A DNA stretch of 64,000 bases, from the NCBI GenBank assembly GCA_020637055.1, contig JACJWR010000002.1:788794-852793 (forward strand), in the 5' to 3' direction. How positions within the stretch are numbered: position 1 is the stretch's first letter; each line of letters begins with the position of its first letter. This DNA comes from Actinomycetota bacterium (lineage in GTDB: Bacteria; Actinomycetota; Actinomycetes; S36-B12; UBA10799). The notes beneath the pieces are model-generated. The model did not search any database, had not been told where the DNA came from, and saw only the letters and a list, made by a program, of their open reading frames with translations. The translations under genes and the position numbers were made by a program. Shown here one piece after another: positions 28,312 to 37,791 of this stretch.

Positions 28312-29376
28312 GTGCGACAGGCGATCACCAGCAACGGCGTGGCACTCCGGGGCCTGCTCGCCGTGGCGGTCGGCGCGATCGCACTGACGAGTTGCGCGAG
28401 CACAGCGGAGAACACGTCCACCGCACCGCAGTCGGCGGCAGCGCCGGAACAGTCCGCCAGTTCGGCGACCACGCCGCGCTCGCCACTGCCGCAGGTCGGC
28501 GTCTCAACCGCTGGCTGCACCGAGCCCGATCCGACGCTGACTCCTGGCACCACCGTGACCCGGACCGTGCCCGGGGCCGGCGGCGAACGCACCTACCTGC
28601 TGCACGTGCCGTCCGGCTACACCCCGGACACTGCCCATCCGGCTGTGCTCACCATGCACGGGATGGGAACCAACGCGTTTCTGCAACTGGCCAACACCGG
28701 CATCACAGACTCGGCCGATGCCAACGGATACGTGGTGATCGCCCCCAACGCCGTCGACGGGCGTTGGGCCTTGCCCGAACCCGGCACGTCTTCCCCCGCC
28801 AGCGCGGACGTGGAGTTCATCGACCAGGTGATGGCCGACGCCTCGGCCGCCTTGTGCCTCGATCCGGCCCGGCAATACGCCAGCGGGATGTCGATGGGTT
28901 CGGCGATGACACTGGTGTTGGCCTGTCAGCCGCAACGCACGTTCGCGGCCTTCGGCGGAGTCGGGGCGGCGTTCTACGAATCCGTCTGCGCCGGGGCCCC
29001 GCCCGCACCGCTGATCTACTTCCACGGAACCGGCGACGACGTCGTCCCATTCGCGGGTGGAACCGCCCGCGGGTTCCAGGTGGAGCCGGTACCGGAGGTG
29101 ATGGCCGAGTGGGCCGGGCACAACGAGTGCGAGCCGACACCCACCGAGGCCATCACGTCCGAGGTCACCCTGCTGGCCTGGACGGCGTGTGCGGACGATG
29201 CCGTGGTCGACTTCTACCGGATCGACGGCGGCGGACACACCTGGCCGGGTTCGCCGATCACCAGCAACCAGGCGTTCGCCGAATTCGCCGGCCCCACCAC
29301 GACCACGGTGGACGCCACCGACGCCATGTGGGAGTTCTTCCAGCGGTATTCGTTGCCGACCGAAGCCACCGGCTGA
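28312..29376 (+). CDS. Secreted CE1/PHB-depolymerase-type esterase lipoprotein
   Basis: A 354-residue lipoprotein: signal peptide with hydrophobic LLAVAVGAIAL and the lipobox LTSC (about residues 25-28), then a Ser/Thr/Ala linker. The catalytic domain is of the LpqC/feruloyl-esterase/PHB depolymerase type: RTYLLHVPSGYTPD, LTMHGMGTN, the nucleophile in YASGMSMGSAMT, FHGTGDDVVPFAGG and the His in GGGHTWPGSP. The natural ester is unknown (acetyl-xylan, feruloyl or PHA oligomers are options). The GTG start at 28312 is the first in frame. Confidence 0.88.
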   Translation: MRQAITSNGVALRGLLAVAVGAIALTSCASTAENTSTAPQSAAAPEQSASSATTPRSPLPQVGVSTAGCTEPDPTLTPGTTVTRTVPGAGGERTYLLHVPSGYTPDTAHPAVLTMHGMGTNAFLQLANTGITDSADANGYVVIAPNAVDGRWALPEPGTSSPASADVEFIDQVMADASAALCLDPARQYASGMSMGSAMTLVLACQPQRTFAAFGGVGAAFYESVCAGAPPAPLIYFHGTGDDVVPFAGGTARGFQVEPVPEVMAEWAGHNECEPTPTEAITSEVTLLAWTACADDAVVDFYRIDGGGHTWPGSPITSNQAFAEFAGPTTTTVDATDAMWEFFQRYSLPTEATG

Positions 29377-29407
29377 GCCGGCGAGCACGGCTCCCCCGCG
29401 TTGTTCG

Positions 29408-30238
29408 TCACATCCGTCCCCGCCACGCCCGGTGATACAGCGCCGAGGCGAAGTGCGACGCGGTGAATAGCGCGGCCAGCGTCCCCATCGGCCGCCCGGA
29501 CGACCACTCGTAGCGGCTGAGCACGTGGTAGTGCCGCTTGAGCATGGTGAGTTTGTTGCCGGAGATCTGCTGACCGGCCGTGATGCGGTAGCCGAGGAGC
29601 GGGTGGAGGACTTTGATGCTCTCGCCGATCTCCTCGTGCATGTGCAGGAAGCAGTCGAGGTCTTCGCGCGCCTTGTACTCCAAGGATTCGTTGAACGGGT
29701 AGCGCAGGAACAGCGCACGTTCGGCGAGGACGGTGGACGTGGGTGTCTTGGTGTTGATCAGCGTGCGAAGCATCGAGATCCGCTGCAGTCGAGCCCGACG
29801 AACATAGCTGAACTCCGGAAGTTCGCCGTCGTCGAAATCGATCAGACCGGCACTGACGAAACGGGCGCCGGTCGTGCGGATCGCGTTCAGCTGCAAGTCC
29901 AGTTTCTGCGGATGCCAGAGGTCATCGGCGTCGAGCAGGGCGATGTAGGTGCCACGCGCCGCCTCCACCCCGACGTTGCGCGGTCCGGCTGGCGCACCCA
30001 TGTTGCTCGCCAAAGTGATGAGCCGGATCCTCGCATCCTCGGACGCATACGACTCGACCACATCGGCCGTGCCGTCGGTGGAGCAGTCGTTGACGACGAT
30101 GAGTTCCCACTCCGCCCGGGTCTGCGACTGCACCGATTCGATGGCTGCACCGATATGCGCTTCGTTGTTGTAGGTCGGCATGATCACCGAGACGACTACC
30201 GCGTCGTCGGCGCTGCTGCCTTCAGTCACCGGAACCAC
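29408..30238 (-). CDS. Family 2 glycosyltransferase
   Basis: A 276-residue GT-A fold enzyme. Seen: VSVIMPTYNNEAHIGAAIESVQSQT, ELIVVNDCSTDGTADVVE, the DXD-type LLDADDLWHP, and the acceptor-side EDLDCFLHM. No membrane segment. Such enzymes add sugars to cell-surface glycans or lipids; the donor and acceptor cannot be told. It stands alone, convergent with the esterase gene, with no other polysaccharide genes nearby. Confidence 0.9.
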   Translation of the reverse strand: MVPVTEGSSADDAVVVSVIMPTYNNEAHIGAAIESVQSQTRAEWELIVVNDCSTDGTADVVESYASEDARIRLITLASNMGAPAGPRNVGVEAARGTYIALLDADDLWHPQKLDLQLNAIRTTGARFVSAGLIDFDDGELPEFSYVRRARLQRISMLRTLINTKTPTSTVLAERALFLRYPFNESLEYKAREDLDCFLHMHEEIGESIKVLHPLLGYRITAGQQISGNKLTMLKRHYHVLSRYEWSSGRPMGTLAALFTASHFASALYHRAWRGRM

Positions 30239-30391
30239 CCGTCTGCTGCGTCACGCCTGCCATCATCCCGCGCGAAGGCCCCGGCGCGGCGCCACGCCAC
30301 GCTCGAGCAGCATCCCGGCGCCCTCCACAGTCTGGTCCGATCCCGACGGACCGACTACCTTGGAACCCTGCCGACAAATCGGAGCGCCGGG

Positions 30392-30697
30392 ATGCCGAGC
30401 CATGGGTTCACCGCGGAACTGTGGGTGTGGGATGCCCGCCAGGAGCAGGGTTGGACGTTCGTGACGCTGCCCGAGGAGTTGAGTTCGGTGATCCGCGCCG
30501 CGTCGGAGATCCGCGGCCCGCGGCGGGGGTTCGGGGCGGTGCGGGTGGGTGTGCGGTTGGGCAGTTCGCGGTGGCAGACGTCGGTGTTCCCGGACACCAC
30601 CAGCGGCTGCTACGTGCTGCCGATCAAGAAGGCAGTGCGACGGGCCGAGCAGTTGACGGCCGGCGACGAGGCGACCATTGAGTTGGAAGTGCGGTAG
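30392..30697 (+). CDS. DUF1905 domain protein
   Basis: A 101-residue protein. Seen: FTAELWVWDARQEQGWTFVTLPEE, the IRGPRRGFGAVRVGVRLGSSRWQTSVFP core and LPIKKAVRRAEQLTAGDEATIELEV, which match the DUF1905 family. Function unknown; members are often found alone or fused to YdeI-type domains. The ATG at 30392 has GGAG 7 nt upstream. A 150-nt spacer separates it from the divergent glycosyltransferase. Confidence 0.88.
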   Translation: MPSHGFTAELWVWDARQEQGWTFVTLPEELSSVIRAASEIRGPRRGFGAVRVGVRLGSSRWQTSVFPDTTSGCYVLPIKKAVRRAEQLTAGDEATIELEVR

Positions 30698-30784
30698 CGA
30701 CTGCCGCAGCCCAATAGCCGTACGAAAAGTCCGGCGTCCGGCGTCGGTGAAGGTTCGACCGCCCTGCCGCCCTAATCTGGTCGG

Positions 30785-31909
30785 GTGCTCCCCGCTCAGT
30801 TGACGCGACCGGCGGTGACCTGGCCGGGACCCCAGTGGTTGGCGTTGTTCTACGACCTCGCCTTCGCCGCCGGAATCATCGCTCTATCCGGCAGTTACGG
30901 CTACGACTACTCGGGTTTGGGTGCGTTGTGGTTCGCCATCACCTACGGAATCCTGGCGTCGGTCTGGTTGCTGACCGGTGGCGCCACCGGGGGTTTCACG
31001 ACTGATCAACGGACCATCACGACCGGCATCGTGGTCCTCGTCGCCGTGCAAATGACGGGCGTGTTGATGCTGGCTCTGGCGTCCGGCGACTCGATCGCGG
31101 CGTCGTCGGGAGTCTTCGACGTGTGCCTGGCGCTGCTGCTCGCCACTGTGCTGGGACTCGCCGGCCTCGCCCGTGGCAGCAGCCATTCAGTTCCCTTCCG
31201 GGCGCTGATCGGGGTCGCGGTCGCCATGGTGACGCTCGGTCTCGCCTGGGTGTTGCCGGAGCCGTTCGACCTGCTGGTGTGGATCCTCGCGCTGGCCATC
31301 CTCGGTCTGGCCGCCGCCTCGGTTGCGCTCGACGCCAGGGTCGACCTTCGGCGACTCGCGCACCGGCTGGGCGAACTGACGATCATCATCATCGGGGAAA
31401 TTCTTGTGAAGGTGACGCTCACCCTCGGCGAGGAGTCGCTGTGGTCGGTGCGCATCTGGGCGTTGGTACCACTACTGGTGTTCCTGGTCGCGGTCTGGTG
31501 GGCCTATTTCACCGGACCCATCCACGTCGTCGCCGTCGCGGGCTCGCGCCGGGTTGTGTGGATCACCGCCCACTGGGGGCTCCACGTGGCCCTGCTGGGC
31601 TTGGCCGTGGGTCTCGGCAAACTGCTTGTCGGTGCCGAGACTCTGGCGAAGCCGGCCGCGACAACTGCACTGCTGACCGCACCGGTGCTGCTCATGGTGG
31701 CAAGTCTGGCCGTGCTCGACTGGATCACAGACGGCCCCCGGCACGTGTCGCTCGCCATCGCCGCCGTGGTAGTGGCGGTGGTGACGGTGACGGCCGCCAT
31801 CACCGAGGTCCCACCTGGGATCACGGCCTATACCTTGGCCGCCATCACCCTGGCCGCCGTCGCGGTGCCGCTGGCCCGGCGTCGGGTCCGACCACTGGAA
31901 TCCCGGTGA
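30785..31909 (+). CDS. Low-temperature-requirement A (LtrA)-like membrane protein
   Basis: A 374-residue integral membrane protein with about ten or more hydrophobic segments. It carries the LtrA-family marks LALFYDLAFAAGI near the start (usual form LELFFDLVFV) and HRLGELTIIIIGEILVKV in the middle (usual form ER..IIxLGE). Both are partly degenerate. The role of LtrA proteins is not settled. It is convergent with the methyltransferase gene, 13 nt apart. Confidence 0.8.
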   Translation: MLPAQLTRPAVTWPGPQWLALFYDLAFAAGIIALSGSYGYDYSGLGALWFAITYGILASVWLLTGGATGGFTTDQRTITTGIVVLVAVQMTGVLMLALASGDSIAASSGVFDVCLALLLATVLGLAGLARGSSHSVPFRALIGVAVAMVTLGLAWVLPEPFDLLVWILALAILGLAAASVALDARVDLRRLAHRLGELTIIIIGEILVKVTLTLGEESLWSVRIWALVPLLVFLVAVWWAYFTGPIHVVAVAGSRRVVWITAHWGLHVALLGLAVGLGKLLVGAETLAKPAATTALLTAPVLLMVASLAVLDWITDGPRHVSLAIAAVVVAVVTVTAAITEVPPGITAYTLAAITLAAVAVPLARRRVRPLESR

Positions 31910-31922
31910 CGGCCGCAGCTTT

Positions 31923-32723
31923 CTAAGGCCTTCGCCCCCAGGCTCGGATCCGCACGTAGTCGGCCCACCACATCCCCTCGGAAGTGCGCAGGGCGGGTTC
32001 GAGCAGTTCGCTGACCTGATCGAAAACCTCCCGGCGCAACTCGCCCCGGATTCCGAGCACGTCCATCAACCCCCCTCGGAATGTGGCCAGCCACGCGAGC
32101 AGCCCCGCCGGCAGCGGAGTCGGCCGGGGCACCAGTTCGGCGCGCACATCGTCGAAGCCCGCGTCGCGCAGCACCTGCAGGTACTGCTCCGCCGTCGGAT
32201 AGAACTGGTCCGCGGGCATCACCGGCGTGGCGCCGGGGGATCCGCTCGAATCTCGCTCGTCGGCGACCAATCCGCGCTGGCGCAGCACGGCAAAGATCGC
32301 TGTGCGGATGGCGGCGATGTTGCCGAATCCGCCGAATTCCACCGCCAGGCGACCGCCGGGGCGCAGTGCCCGGAACATGCCGGCAGCGGCGGCGCGGTAG
32401 TCGAGAACCCAGTGCAGCGCGGCGTTGGAGAACACCGCGTCGAACTCGGCGTCGAAGTCGAGTTCGGCCGCATCAGCCCACCTCGCATCCACGCCTCGGT
32501 CGCGCGCGGCTGCCAGCAACTCCGGCGAGTTGTCGACGCCGGTGACGCTGGCACCGCTCGCGGCGATCTGCGAGGTCAACACGCCGTCACCACAGCCCAC
32601 GTCGAGGATTCGTTCACCTCGCGAGGGGTTCAGGGACTCCAGGATCGGTGCACCCAGGGCCGGCACGAAGGCGCCGCACGAGGCGTAGTCCGAGGCGTTC
32701 CACCTGCTGGTGGGATTGGCCAT
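31923..32723 (-). CDS. Class I SAM-dependent methyltransferase (Tam-like)
   Basis: A 266-residue soluble methyltransferase. Seen: N-terminal RWNASDYASCGAFVPALG, motif I ILDVGCGDGVLTSQIAASG, VTGVDNSPELLAAAR, FDAVFSNAALHWVLDY (post-I) and LRPGGRLAVEFGG. The resemblance to trans-aconitate methyltransferase and related small-molecule enzymes is by motif only. Substrate unknown. Confidence 0.85.
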   Translation of the reverse strand: MANPTSRWNASDYASCGAFVPALGAPILESLNPSRGERILDVGCGDGVLTSQIAASGASVTGVDNSPELLAAARDRGVDARWADAAELDFDAEFDAVFSNAALHWVLDYRAAAAGMFRALRPGGRLAVEFGGFGNIAAIRTAIFAVLRQRGLVADERDSSGSPGATPVMPADQFYPTAEQYLQVLRDAGFDDVRAELVPRPTPLPAGLLAWLATFRGGLMDVLGIRGELRREVFDQVSELLEPALRTSEGMWWADYVRIRAWGRRP

Positions 32724-32768
32724 CGCGGGTCCTACATCCGAGCGACTGGGCGAGTGGTGTTCACTGGG

Positions 32769-34403
32769 TCACTCACCCTTGGGTGCCATGGCCAACGTGT
32801 GTTCGGAGCCTGCGTCGGTGCCGCATTCCACATTCAGCCAACCTGCATCGCGCAAGGGTTCACCCGTCACCTCTTCGCCGTCGCAGGTCAGGGTGAATCC
32901 ACCGCTGTAGCCGTAGGTCACAGGGACGAACACCTGGTGCGGAGCGCCGGTGTCTTGGTAGACGAACTCCACCTGCACCGCACCGGTCGCCGGATCGAAA
33001 GCGACCGTCTTGATGCGACCACTGACCGCCTGCGGGTAGGCCCGGGCGGTCTCATCCGCTGCCTTCTCACGCAACACCGGTTGACCGTCGACGAAGTCGT
33101 AGAAACCCCAGGCGTCTTGGCTGTTCTCCTTCCACACCCACTGGGCGCTGCTCACCACGTTCTCGTCGGCGAGGCGGTAGAACTCGTCCAACGTCGCCCT
33201 GTACTGGGCCGCCTTCTCGGTGAACCCGAACTCGCCGAGCAGCAGCGGCGCCGAGAACTGCTTGGCCTCACTCAAGGAGTTGTTCATGTTCAATGTGATG
33301 TCCGGGTCGTCGGGCCTGATGTTGGGGTAGCCGGCCGATTCCTCCCCCGGGTTGAAGAAGGCCTTGGTGTAGAAGTGCGGGGCGTAGACGGTGTTCTCGG
33401 TCGGCCACGGGATCGGATCCGGCACCGCCGCCGTGTAGGGCTGCTGGTCGGAACTGCCGGGGGGCAGGGCGGGTGGGTCGTTCTTGGCCACGTCCGGGCC
33501 GAAGGCCACGAGTTTGTCCGGAGCGATCTCCCGCAGTGCTGGGATCGCTTTGGCGTAGAAGTCGTCGAGCATCTGCAGGGAGAGGCCGGGATCGGCTCCT
33601 TGGGAAGTCAGCAGCGTCTGCGCGTGCAGCAGCCAGGGCTCGTTGAAGACCTCCATGCCCACCACGGCAGGGCTGTCCTTGACCGCCTTCATGACCTCAG
33701 ACATCGCATCGATGTAGTACTCCTGCAGCCCCTTGCCATCGACCTTCTCGTTCTTCCAGAAACTGGCGAAAGCCTGCTGGGTCTGCTTCGAAAGCCGGGC
33801 GGCGAGCAGATTCAGTTCGCCGCCCTTGTTTGTCTCCGTGGGAGGGGGAACGATGGCCCACGCCGGTGCACCGTCTTCCCCGATCTCCTTGCTGTAGGCG
33901 TCCTGGTGCATGTCCACCAGCACCTGAATACCGGCGTCCTCGCACAACTGGATGACCTCGGTGATCCGGTCGATGTACTCCTGATCGTATTGACCCGGTT
34001 GCGGTTCGATGCCGCTCCACTGAATCGGCAGCCGCAGCAGGTTGAACCCGATCTCCTGCATCGCCTGGGTGTCTGAGGCATCGAAGGACGGGATGGGTTC
34101 CAGCGGTTCGCGGCCGTCATCGAAGTTCACGTCGAAGACACCCTCGATTCGGGCGTTCACGCCACGGAAGAGCCACTCACGGCCTTGGCTGTCGAGGATC
34201 CCGCACGGGTTCTGCGGACGCAGTTGGTCATCACAGGCAGTACTCCAGACCCCCAACGACACTTTGTCCGCCCCAGGCGACTCCTGGGCCGACCCGTCGG
34301 AGCTTGCCCCATCCGATGATCCGCTCGAACAGCCCGCGACGAGGAGCATCGCCACCGACGCTGTCGCCCAGCCCACCCATGTCCGCTGATTCCGCAAACC
34401 CAT
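32769..34403 (-). CDS. GH5 endoglycoceramidase-like lipoprotein
   Basis: A 544-residue glycoside hydrolase anchored as a lipoprotein: MGLRNQRTWVGWATASVAML with lipobox VAGC (Cys25), then a Ser/Gly/Asp-rich linker. Seen in the barrel: FRGVNARIEGVF, GFNLLRLPIQWSGIEP, LVDMHQDAYS, the acid/base in VGMEVFNEPWLL and the nucleophile in LLGEFGFTE. A C-terminal beta domain follows. The RLPIQWSGIEP and HQDxxS features resemble endoglycosylceramidases of actinomycetes and rhodococci. The ATG at 34403 has GGAGG 4 nt upstream. Likely external, acting on glycolipids or beta-glucans. Confidence 0.88.
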   Translation of the reverse strand: MGLRNQRTWVGWATASVAMLLVAGCSSGSSDGASSDGSAQESPGADKVSLGVWSTACDDQLRPQNPCGILDSQGREWLFRGVNARIEGVFDVNFDDGREPLEPIPSFDASDTQAMQEIGFNLLRLPIQWSGIEPQPGQYDQEYIDRITEVIQLCEDAGIQVLVDMHQDAYSKEIGEDGAPAWAIVPPPTETNKGGELNLLAARLSKQTQQAFASFWKNEKVDGKGLQEYYIDAMSEVMKAVKDSPAVVGMEVFNEPWLLHAQTLLTSQGADPGLSLQMLDDFYAKAIPALREIAPDKLVAFGPDVAKNDPPALPPGSSDQQPYTAAVPDPIPWPTENTVYAPHFYTKAFFNPGEESAGYPNIRPDDPDITLNMNNSLSEAKQFSAPLLLGEFGFTEKAAQYRATLDEFYRLADENVVSSAQWVWKENSQDAWGFYDFVDGQPVLREKAADETARAYPQAVSGRIKTVAFDPATGAVQVEFVYQDTGAPHQVFVPVTYGYSGGFTLTCDGEEVTGEPLRDAGWLNVECGTDAGSEHTLAMAPKGE

Positions 34404-34561
34404 GCCATCCTCCGGTTCGACGATTCTGCCGCGTGGCAGGAACCCGGTCGATGCTATGGCTGTACGCCGGGCCGACGCCGGGCGTGCCGGGGATTCGCGG
34501 TGCAATCCGCGCGAACCGCGACACCGCGAATCCGGCAAGATCGGGGCGTATCGTGGCGATC

Positions 34562-34966
34562 ATGGCACTGACCCATGAGGACGTGGCGACCCTGTTCGGA
34601 CACCTGGCGGAGCACCGGCCCGAGCAGTTCTTCGCGGCCGTGGCCGACGACGTCGACTGGACGGTGATGGGCACCCACCCGCTCGCCGGCCACTACCGAT
34701 CGAAGGACGAATTCGTCTCTTCGACGTTCACCCGGCTGGATCCCCGGTTTCGCGAGCCTGCCCGCTTCACCGTCACGAATGTGCTCGTCGACGGTGACTG
34801 GGCCGCTGTGGAACTCCGGGTGGACGGCACCCAGATGAACGGCAACCCTTTCCACAACGGCTACTGCTGGCTCTGTCAATTCGACGAGGGGAAGATCGTC
34901 ACGGTGCGCGCCTACCTCGATTCGGCGCTGGTCGCCGACGTGATCGCCGCCAACGAGGGCCCCTAG
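34562..34966 (+). CDS. SnoaL/NTF2-like protein
   Basis: A 134-residue single-domain alpha+beta-barrel protein. Seen: MALTHEDVATLFGHL, the DDVDWTVMGTHPLAGHYRSKDEF pattern and WAAVELRVDGTQMNGNPFHNGYCWLCQFDEGKIVTVRAYLDSALV, close to the SnoaL-like or limonene-epoxide-hydrolase-like ketosteroid isomerase superfamily. The reaction, if any, is not known. The start codon ATG at 34562. It is 4 nt before the GH36 gene, so the two are likely co-transcribed. Confidence 0.85.
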   Translation: MALTHEDVATLFGHLAEHRPEQFFAAVADDVDWTVMGTHPLAGHYRSKDEFVSSTFTRLDPRFREPARFTVTNVLVDGDWAAVELRVDGTQMNGNPFHNGYCWLCQFDEGKIVTVRAYLDSALVADVIAANEGP

Positions 34967-34970
34967 CCTG

Positions 34971-36260
34971 GTGCGCACGACGCTTCCCATCGACCCGGCG
35001 ACCGCCACGATCTACGCCGAAGGTTGGCAGTCATGGACACCGACCCGGTGGTATTCCGCAGCGGAATCACCGGAGCGACCGGTAGACGACAACCACCGTC
35101 GGATGGGCTACGGCGTGAACGCTGTGGGCGACTCCGGATTCGCCGGCCTCGGGCTGTTGGCGGTGCGCCCAGACCCAGGCGAGCCGCTGCACACCTTCTC
35201 GACCACACGACCGGACGATGTGCCTACGATCCGGGCGAACGTCCACGGTGACGCCATCACGGTCGAATCGGTGGACTTGGTCGAGCAGCAGCGAATCGCG
35301 GTGCAGGACGACACTGCGGCACTCGCCACGTGGGCGTCTCGGTTCGCCGAACGCAACCGCCTACCTCGACCGCGAGCGGCCCCGACGGTGTGGTGTTCGT
35401 GGTACCAGTTCTTCACCGAGGTCCGGGAATCCGACATCGACCGAAACCTGGCCGCCATCGACGAGTGTGAACTGGCCGTGGACGTGGTGCAGATTGACGA
35501 TGGGTACCAGTCGGAAATCGGCGACTGGCTCGTACCCTCCGGTCGCTTCCCCGACCTCGCCGCCACCATCAAGCGTATCCGCGCGGCGGGACGGCGGGCG
35601 GGCATCTGGCTCGCACCGTTCCTGGTGGGTGAACGCGCAACCCTGGCAAGGGATCATCCCGATTGGCTTCTGCCCGGAGCGGATCCGGGCCGCAACTGGG
35701 GGCAACGGCTGCATGTACTCGATGTGGCGCATCCGGCAGTGGTCGACTACTGGCGGAGGGTCTTCGAGCATTTCATGGCCTTGGGAATCGACTACTTCAA
35801 GCTCGATTTCCTCTATGCCGGCGCCCTGACAGGCGAACGCCGAGGCGAAGCCATCGCCAGGTATCGGGGCGGAGTTGGTCTGATCCGCGACATCGTCGGA
35901 GCCGACGCCTACCTGGCGGGTTCGGGTGCCCCGACCTTGGCCAGCGCCGGCCTTGTGGACGCCATGCGGGTCTCCCCCGATACCGCGCCGTACGCCGAGG
36001 CCCCCTCAGGCGACGCGAGTTCGCCCGGTTTGGGCAACGCGATCCGCAACGGTGCGGCACGGCAGTGGCAGAACCACGTGCTGTGGACCAACGATCCCGA
36101 TTGCCTCCTGGCTCGGCCGGAAGTCGCGGAACGGGCCCGTTGGGCGTCACATCTGACCGCCGTCGATGGACTGCGCTCGGTCAGCGACGACATCGAAGGC
36201 CTCGATGACTGGGGGCTGAGTACAACCCGGTCCTACCTGGCGGGTTCTTCACCACCGTGA
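34971..36260 (+). CDS. GH36-type alpha-galactosidase-like glycoside hydrolase
   Basis: A 429-residue hydrolase. Seen: GWQSWTPTRWY, APTVWCSWYQFFTEV, VDVVQIDDGYQ, RRAGIWLAPFLVGE, the nucleophile Asp in GIDYFKLDFLYAGA and the acid/base candidate in MRVSPDTAPY. It lacks the large N-terminal beta-sandwich of long GH36 enzymes and resembles short members. No signal peptide is visible, so the substrate is probably an imported sugar or oligosaccharide. GTG start at 34971. Confidence 0.87.
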   Translation: MRTTLPIDPATATIYAEGWQSWTPTRWYSAAESPERPVDDNHRRMGYGVNAVGDSGFAGLGLLAVRPDPGEPLHTFSTTRPDDVPTIRANVHGDAITVESVDLVEQQRIAVQDDTAALATWASRFAERNRLPRPRAAPTVWCSWYQFFTEVRESDIDRNLAAIDECELAVDVVQIDDGYQSEIGDWLVPSGRFPDLAATIKRIRAAGRRAGIWLAPFLVGERATLARDHPDWLLPGADPGRNWGQRLHVLDVAHPAVVDYWRRVFEHFMALGIDYFKLDFLYAGALTGERRGEAIARYRGGVGLIRDIVGADAYLAGSGAPTLASAGLVDAMRVSPDTAPYAEAPSGDASSPGLGNAIRNGAARQWQNHVLWTNDPDCLLARPEVAERARWASHLTAVDGLRSVSDDIEGLDDWGLSTTRSYLAGSSPP

Positions 36261-36669
36261 GTAGTTCCACTCACGACTGACGATCTATTCCGCCACCGCC
36301 AATTTCGTCGACCGAAGGCTGACTCCGGTCCAGGAATGGGTTGACCCACCTCCACGGCGACGACCCGGTGCCGACCGCGGGCCACGATGGCGGGCCAGTC
36401 GAAAGTTGCACACGAAGCGACCCCTTTGGCGCCGCCCTTGGTGGGAGGCTTGCGCAAGTGCGGGAGTTCATGCACCTTTGACACCCTCTGGTGACGCCCA
36501 AAGGTGTCGGAAGTCTTGCGAGACGGTCGAGACCTTGTCGTTCACGGTTTCAATCTCACCTTCAATCCAGCATGGGCCTTCGCTCGCGGGGCAACTCCTG
36601 AGGCAAGGCACCGACACGTTCGCCGGACACGCCTGGCGAGTGTGGTCCGCCCGGCAGTAGCGTTCAGAT
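36261..36669. other. Intergenic region without a convincing gene
   Basis: A 409-nt stretch between the GH36 gene and the universal stress protein. Minus-strand reading frames of 76-83 codons exist (for example 36233-36484) but have no ribosome site and no family features. It contains the inverted repeat at 36473-36506. It may hold the usp promoter. Nothing else seen. Confidence 0.5.
36473..36506. repeat. Inverted repeat CACCTTTG / CAAAGGTG
   Basis: Arms at 36473-36480 and 36499-36506 with an 18-nt loop; the overlapping GACACC (36480-36485) and GGTGTC (36503-36508) also pair. It lies about 160 nt upstream of the universal stress protein start. Either an operator, a terminator remnant or part of a small dispersed repeat. 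Confidence 0.4.
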
Positions 36670-37563
36670 ATGTCCGACATCAGCGTCATCGTGTTGTGCC
36701 TCGATGGTTCCGACGAGTCCGTGACCGCCGCCCGGGTTGCGCTCGAGTTGACAGAACCGGGCAGCCATCGGTTCACCCTGGCGACGGCGGTGCCCGACAT
36801 CGAGTCGGCCTACGTCACGGGTATCGACCCGATCGTGCCGATGGCACCTGACGCTCAACTCGTGGAGGTCGTCGAACAACGCAGGGAACGGGCGGCCGGG
36901 ATGCTCGAGGCAGCCGCTGTGCAACTCGGCCTGCCGGACGCGAATCGGGAGGTTCTGTTCGGGCTGGCCGGTCCCGCGCTGCGGGAATACGCCCGCGAGC
37001 ATCAACCGGCTCTCCTCGTTACCGGGGCACGTGGCTTCAACGACACCCGGCACACGGGGGTCGGGGAAGTCCCCGACTACTTGGTGCGTCGGGCACCGTG
37101 TCCGGTGCTTGTGGTGCCGGCAGACATCCAGGCCGATCGGAATGGCCCTGTTCTCGTCTGCGTGGACGGGTCCGAACACGCCCGGCACGCGGCGCTGACC
37201 GTTGTCCCGTTGTTGGCCGGTGGAGCGGATGTGGAACTGGTGACGGTTGCAGCCGAGGCGCCCGTGATCGTCCCCGACGAAACCGGGTACGAGATCTTGA
37301 GCGAGCGTAAGTGGGAAGCTGAGGAGGACGTACTGCTCGACGAGGTTGCCACCGCTATCGCGCGACCTGACGCTTCCCACACTGTGCTCTCAGGACCACC
37401 GGCCGAGACGCTGCTTTCGGCGGCTACCCGGTCCTCTAGTCGGGCAATGGTCATCGGATCGAAAGGCCACGGCCTGATCGCCCGGGCCGTGCTGGGCTCC
37501 GTGGCCCACCGGATCCTGAGCGAGGCCAAATGCCCGGTCTTCGTGGCCGGGCCACGCACGTGA
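36670..37563 (+). CDS. Tandem universal stress protein
   Basis: A 297-residue protein made of two UspA domains, about 1-152 and 155-297. The first has GARGFNDTRHTGVGEV and CPVLVVP; the second has the canonical ATP-binding GSKGHGLIARAVLGSVAHRIL followed by AKCPVFV. Two-domain Usp proteins of actinomycetes bind ATP and respond to dormancy, hypoxia or stationary phase. The start is ATG at 36670 without a clear ribosome site, possibly a leaderless transcript. Confidence 0.92.
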   Translation: MSDISVIVLCLDGSDESVTAARVALELTEPGSHRFTLATAVPDIESAYVTGIDPIVPMAPDAQLVEVVEQRRERAAGMLEAAAVQLGLPDANREVLFGLAGPALREYAREHQPALLVTGARGFNDTRHTGVGEVPDYLVRRAPCPVLVVPADIQADRNGPVLVCVDGSEHARHAALTVVPLLAGGADVELVTVAAEAPVIVPDETGYEILSERKWEAEEDVLLDEVATAIARPDASHTVLSGPPAETLLSAATRSSSRAMVIGSKGHGLIARAVLGSVAHRILSEAKCPVFVAGPRT

Positions 37564-37708
37564 AAAGGCATTGATCCGTCCGGCGCCGGGCGCGGTGATA
37601 CCCGGAGCGCATTGGCCAGCGACGCGTCTCGAAGGGGTTGCGCTCCGCCAATTCGACGGCTTCGATCTCACGGCCGAGACTGTCGATGCCGAACGCGAAT
37701 CCTCGTCC

Positions 37709-37724
37709 GCCGAAGCGGTTCGGC
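37709..37724. promoter_or_regulatory. Palindrome GCCGAAGCGGTTCGGC upstream of secreted paralog A
   Basis: A 6-bp-arm palindrome GCCGAA-GCGG-TTCGGC whose right end is 67 nt upstream of the paralog A start. The core CGAAGCGGTTCGGC recurs at 41890-41903, at nearly the same distance (69 nt) from paralog B. A second palindrome CCGGAA-TC-TTCCGG follows at 37733-37746. The size and symmetry suit a LacI- or TetR-family operator, and a LacI-family gene lies at 43455. Inference. Confidence 0.5.
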
Positions 37725-37791
37725 AACGCCCACCGGAATCTTCCGGCGTCGGCTGGTGGCTGTGCTGGTGACACCCCGACGAAAGGTCCCC

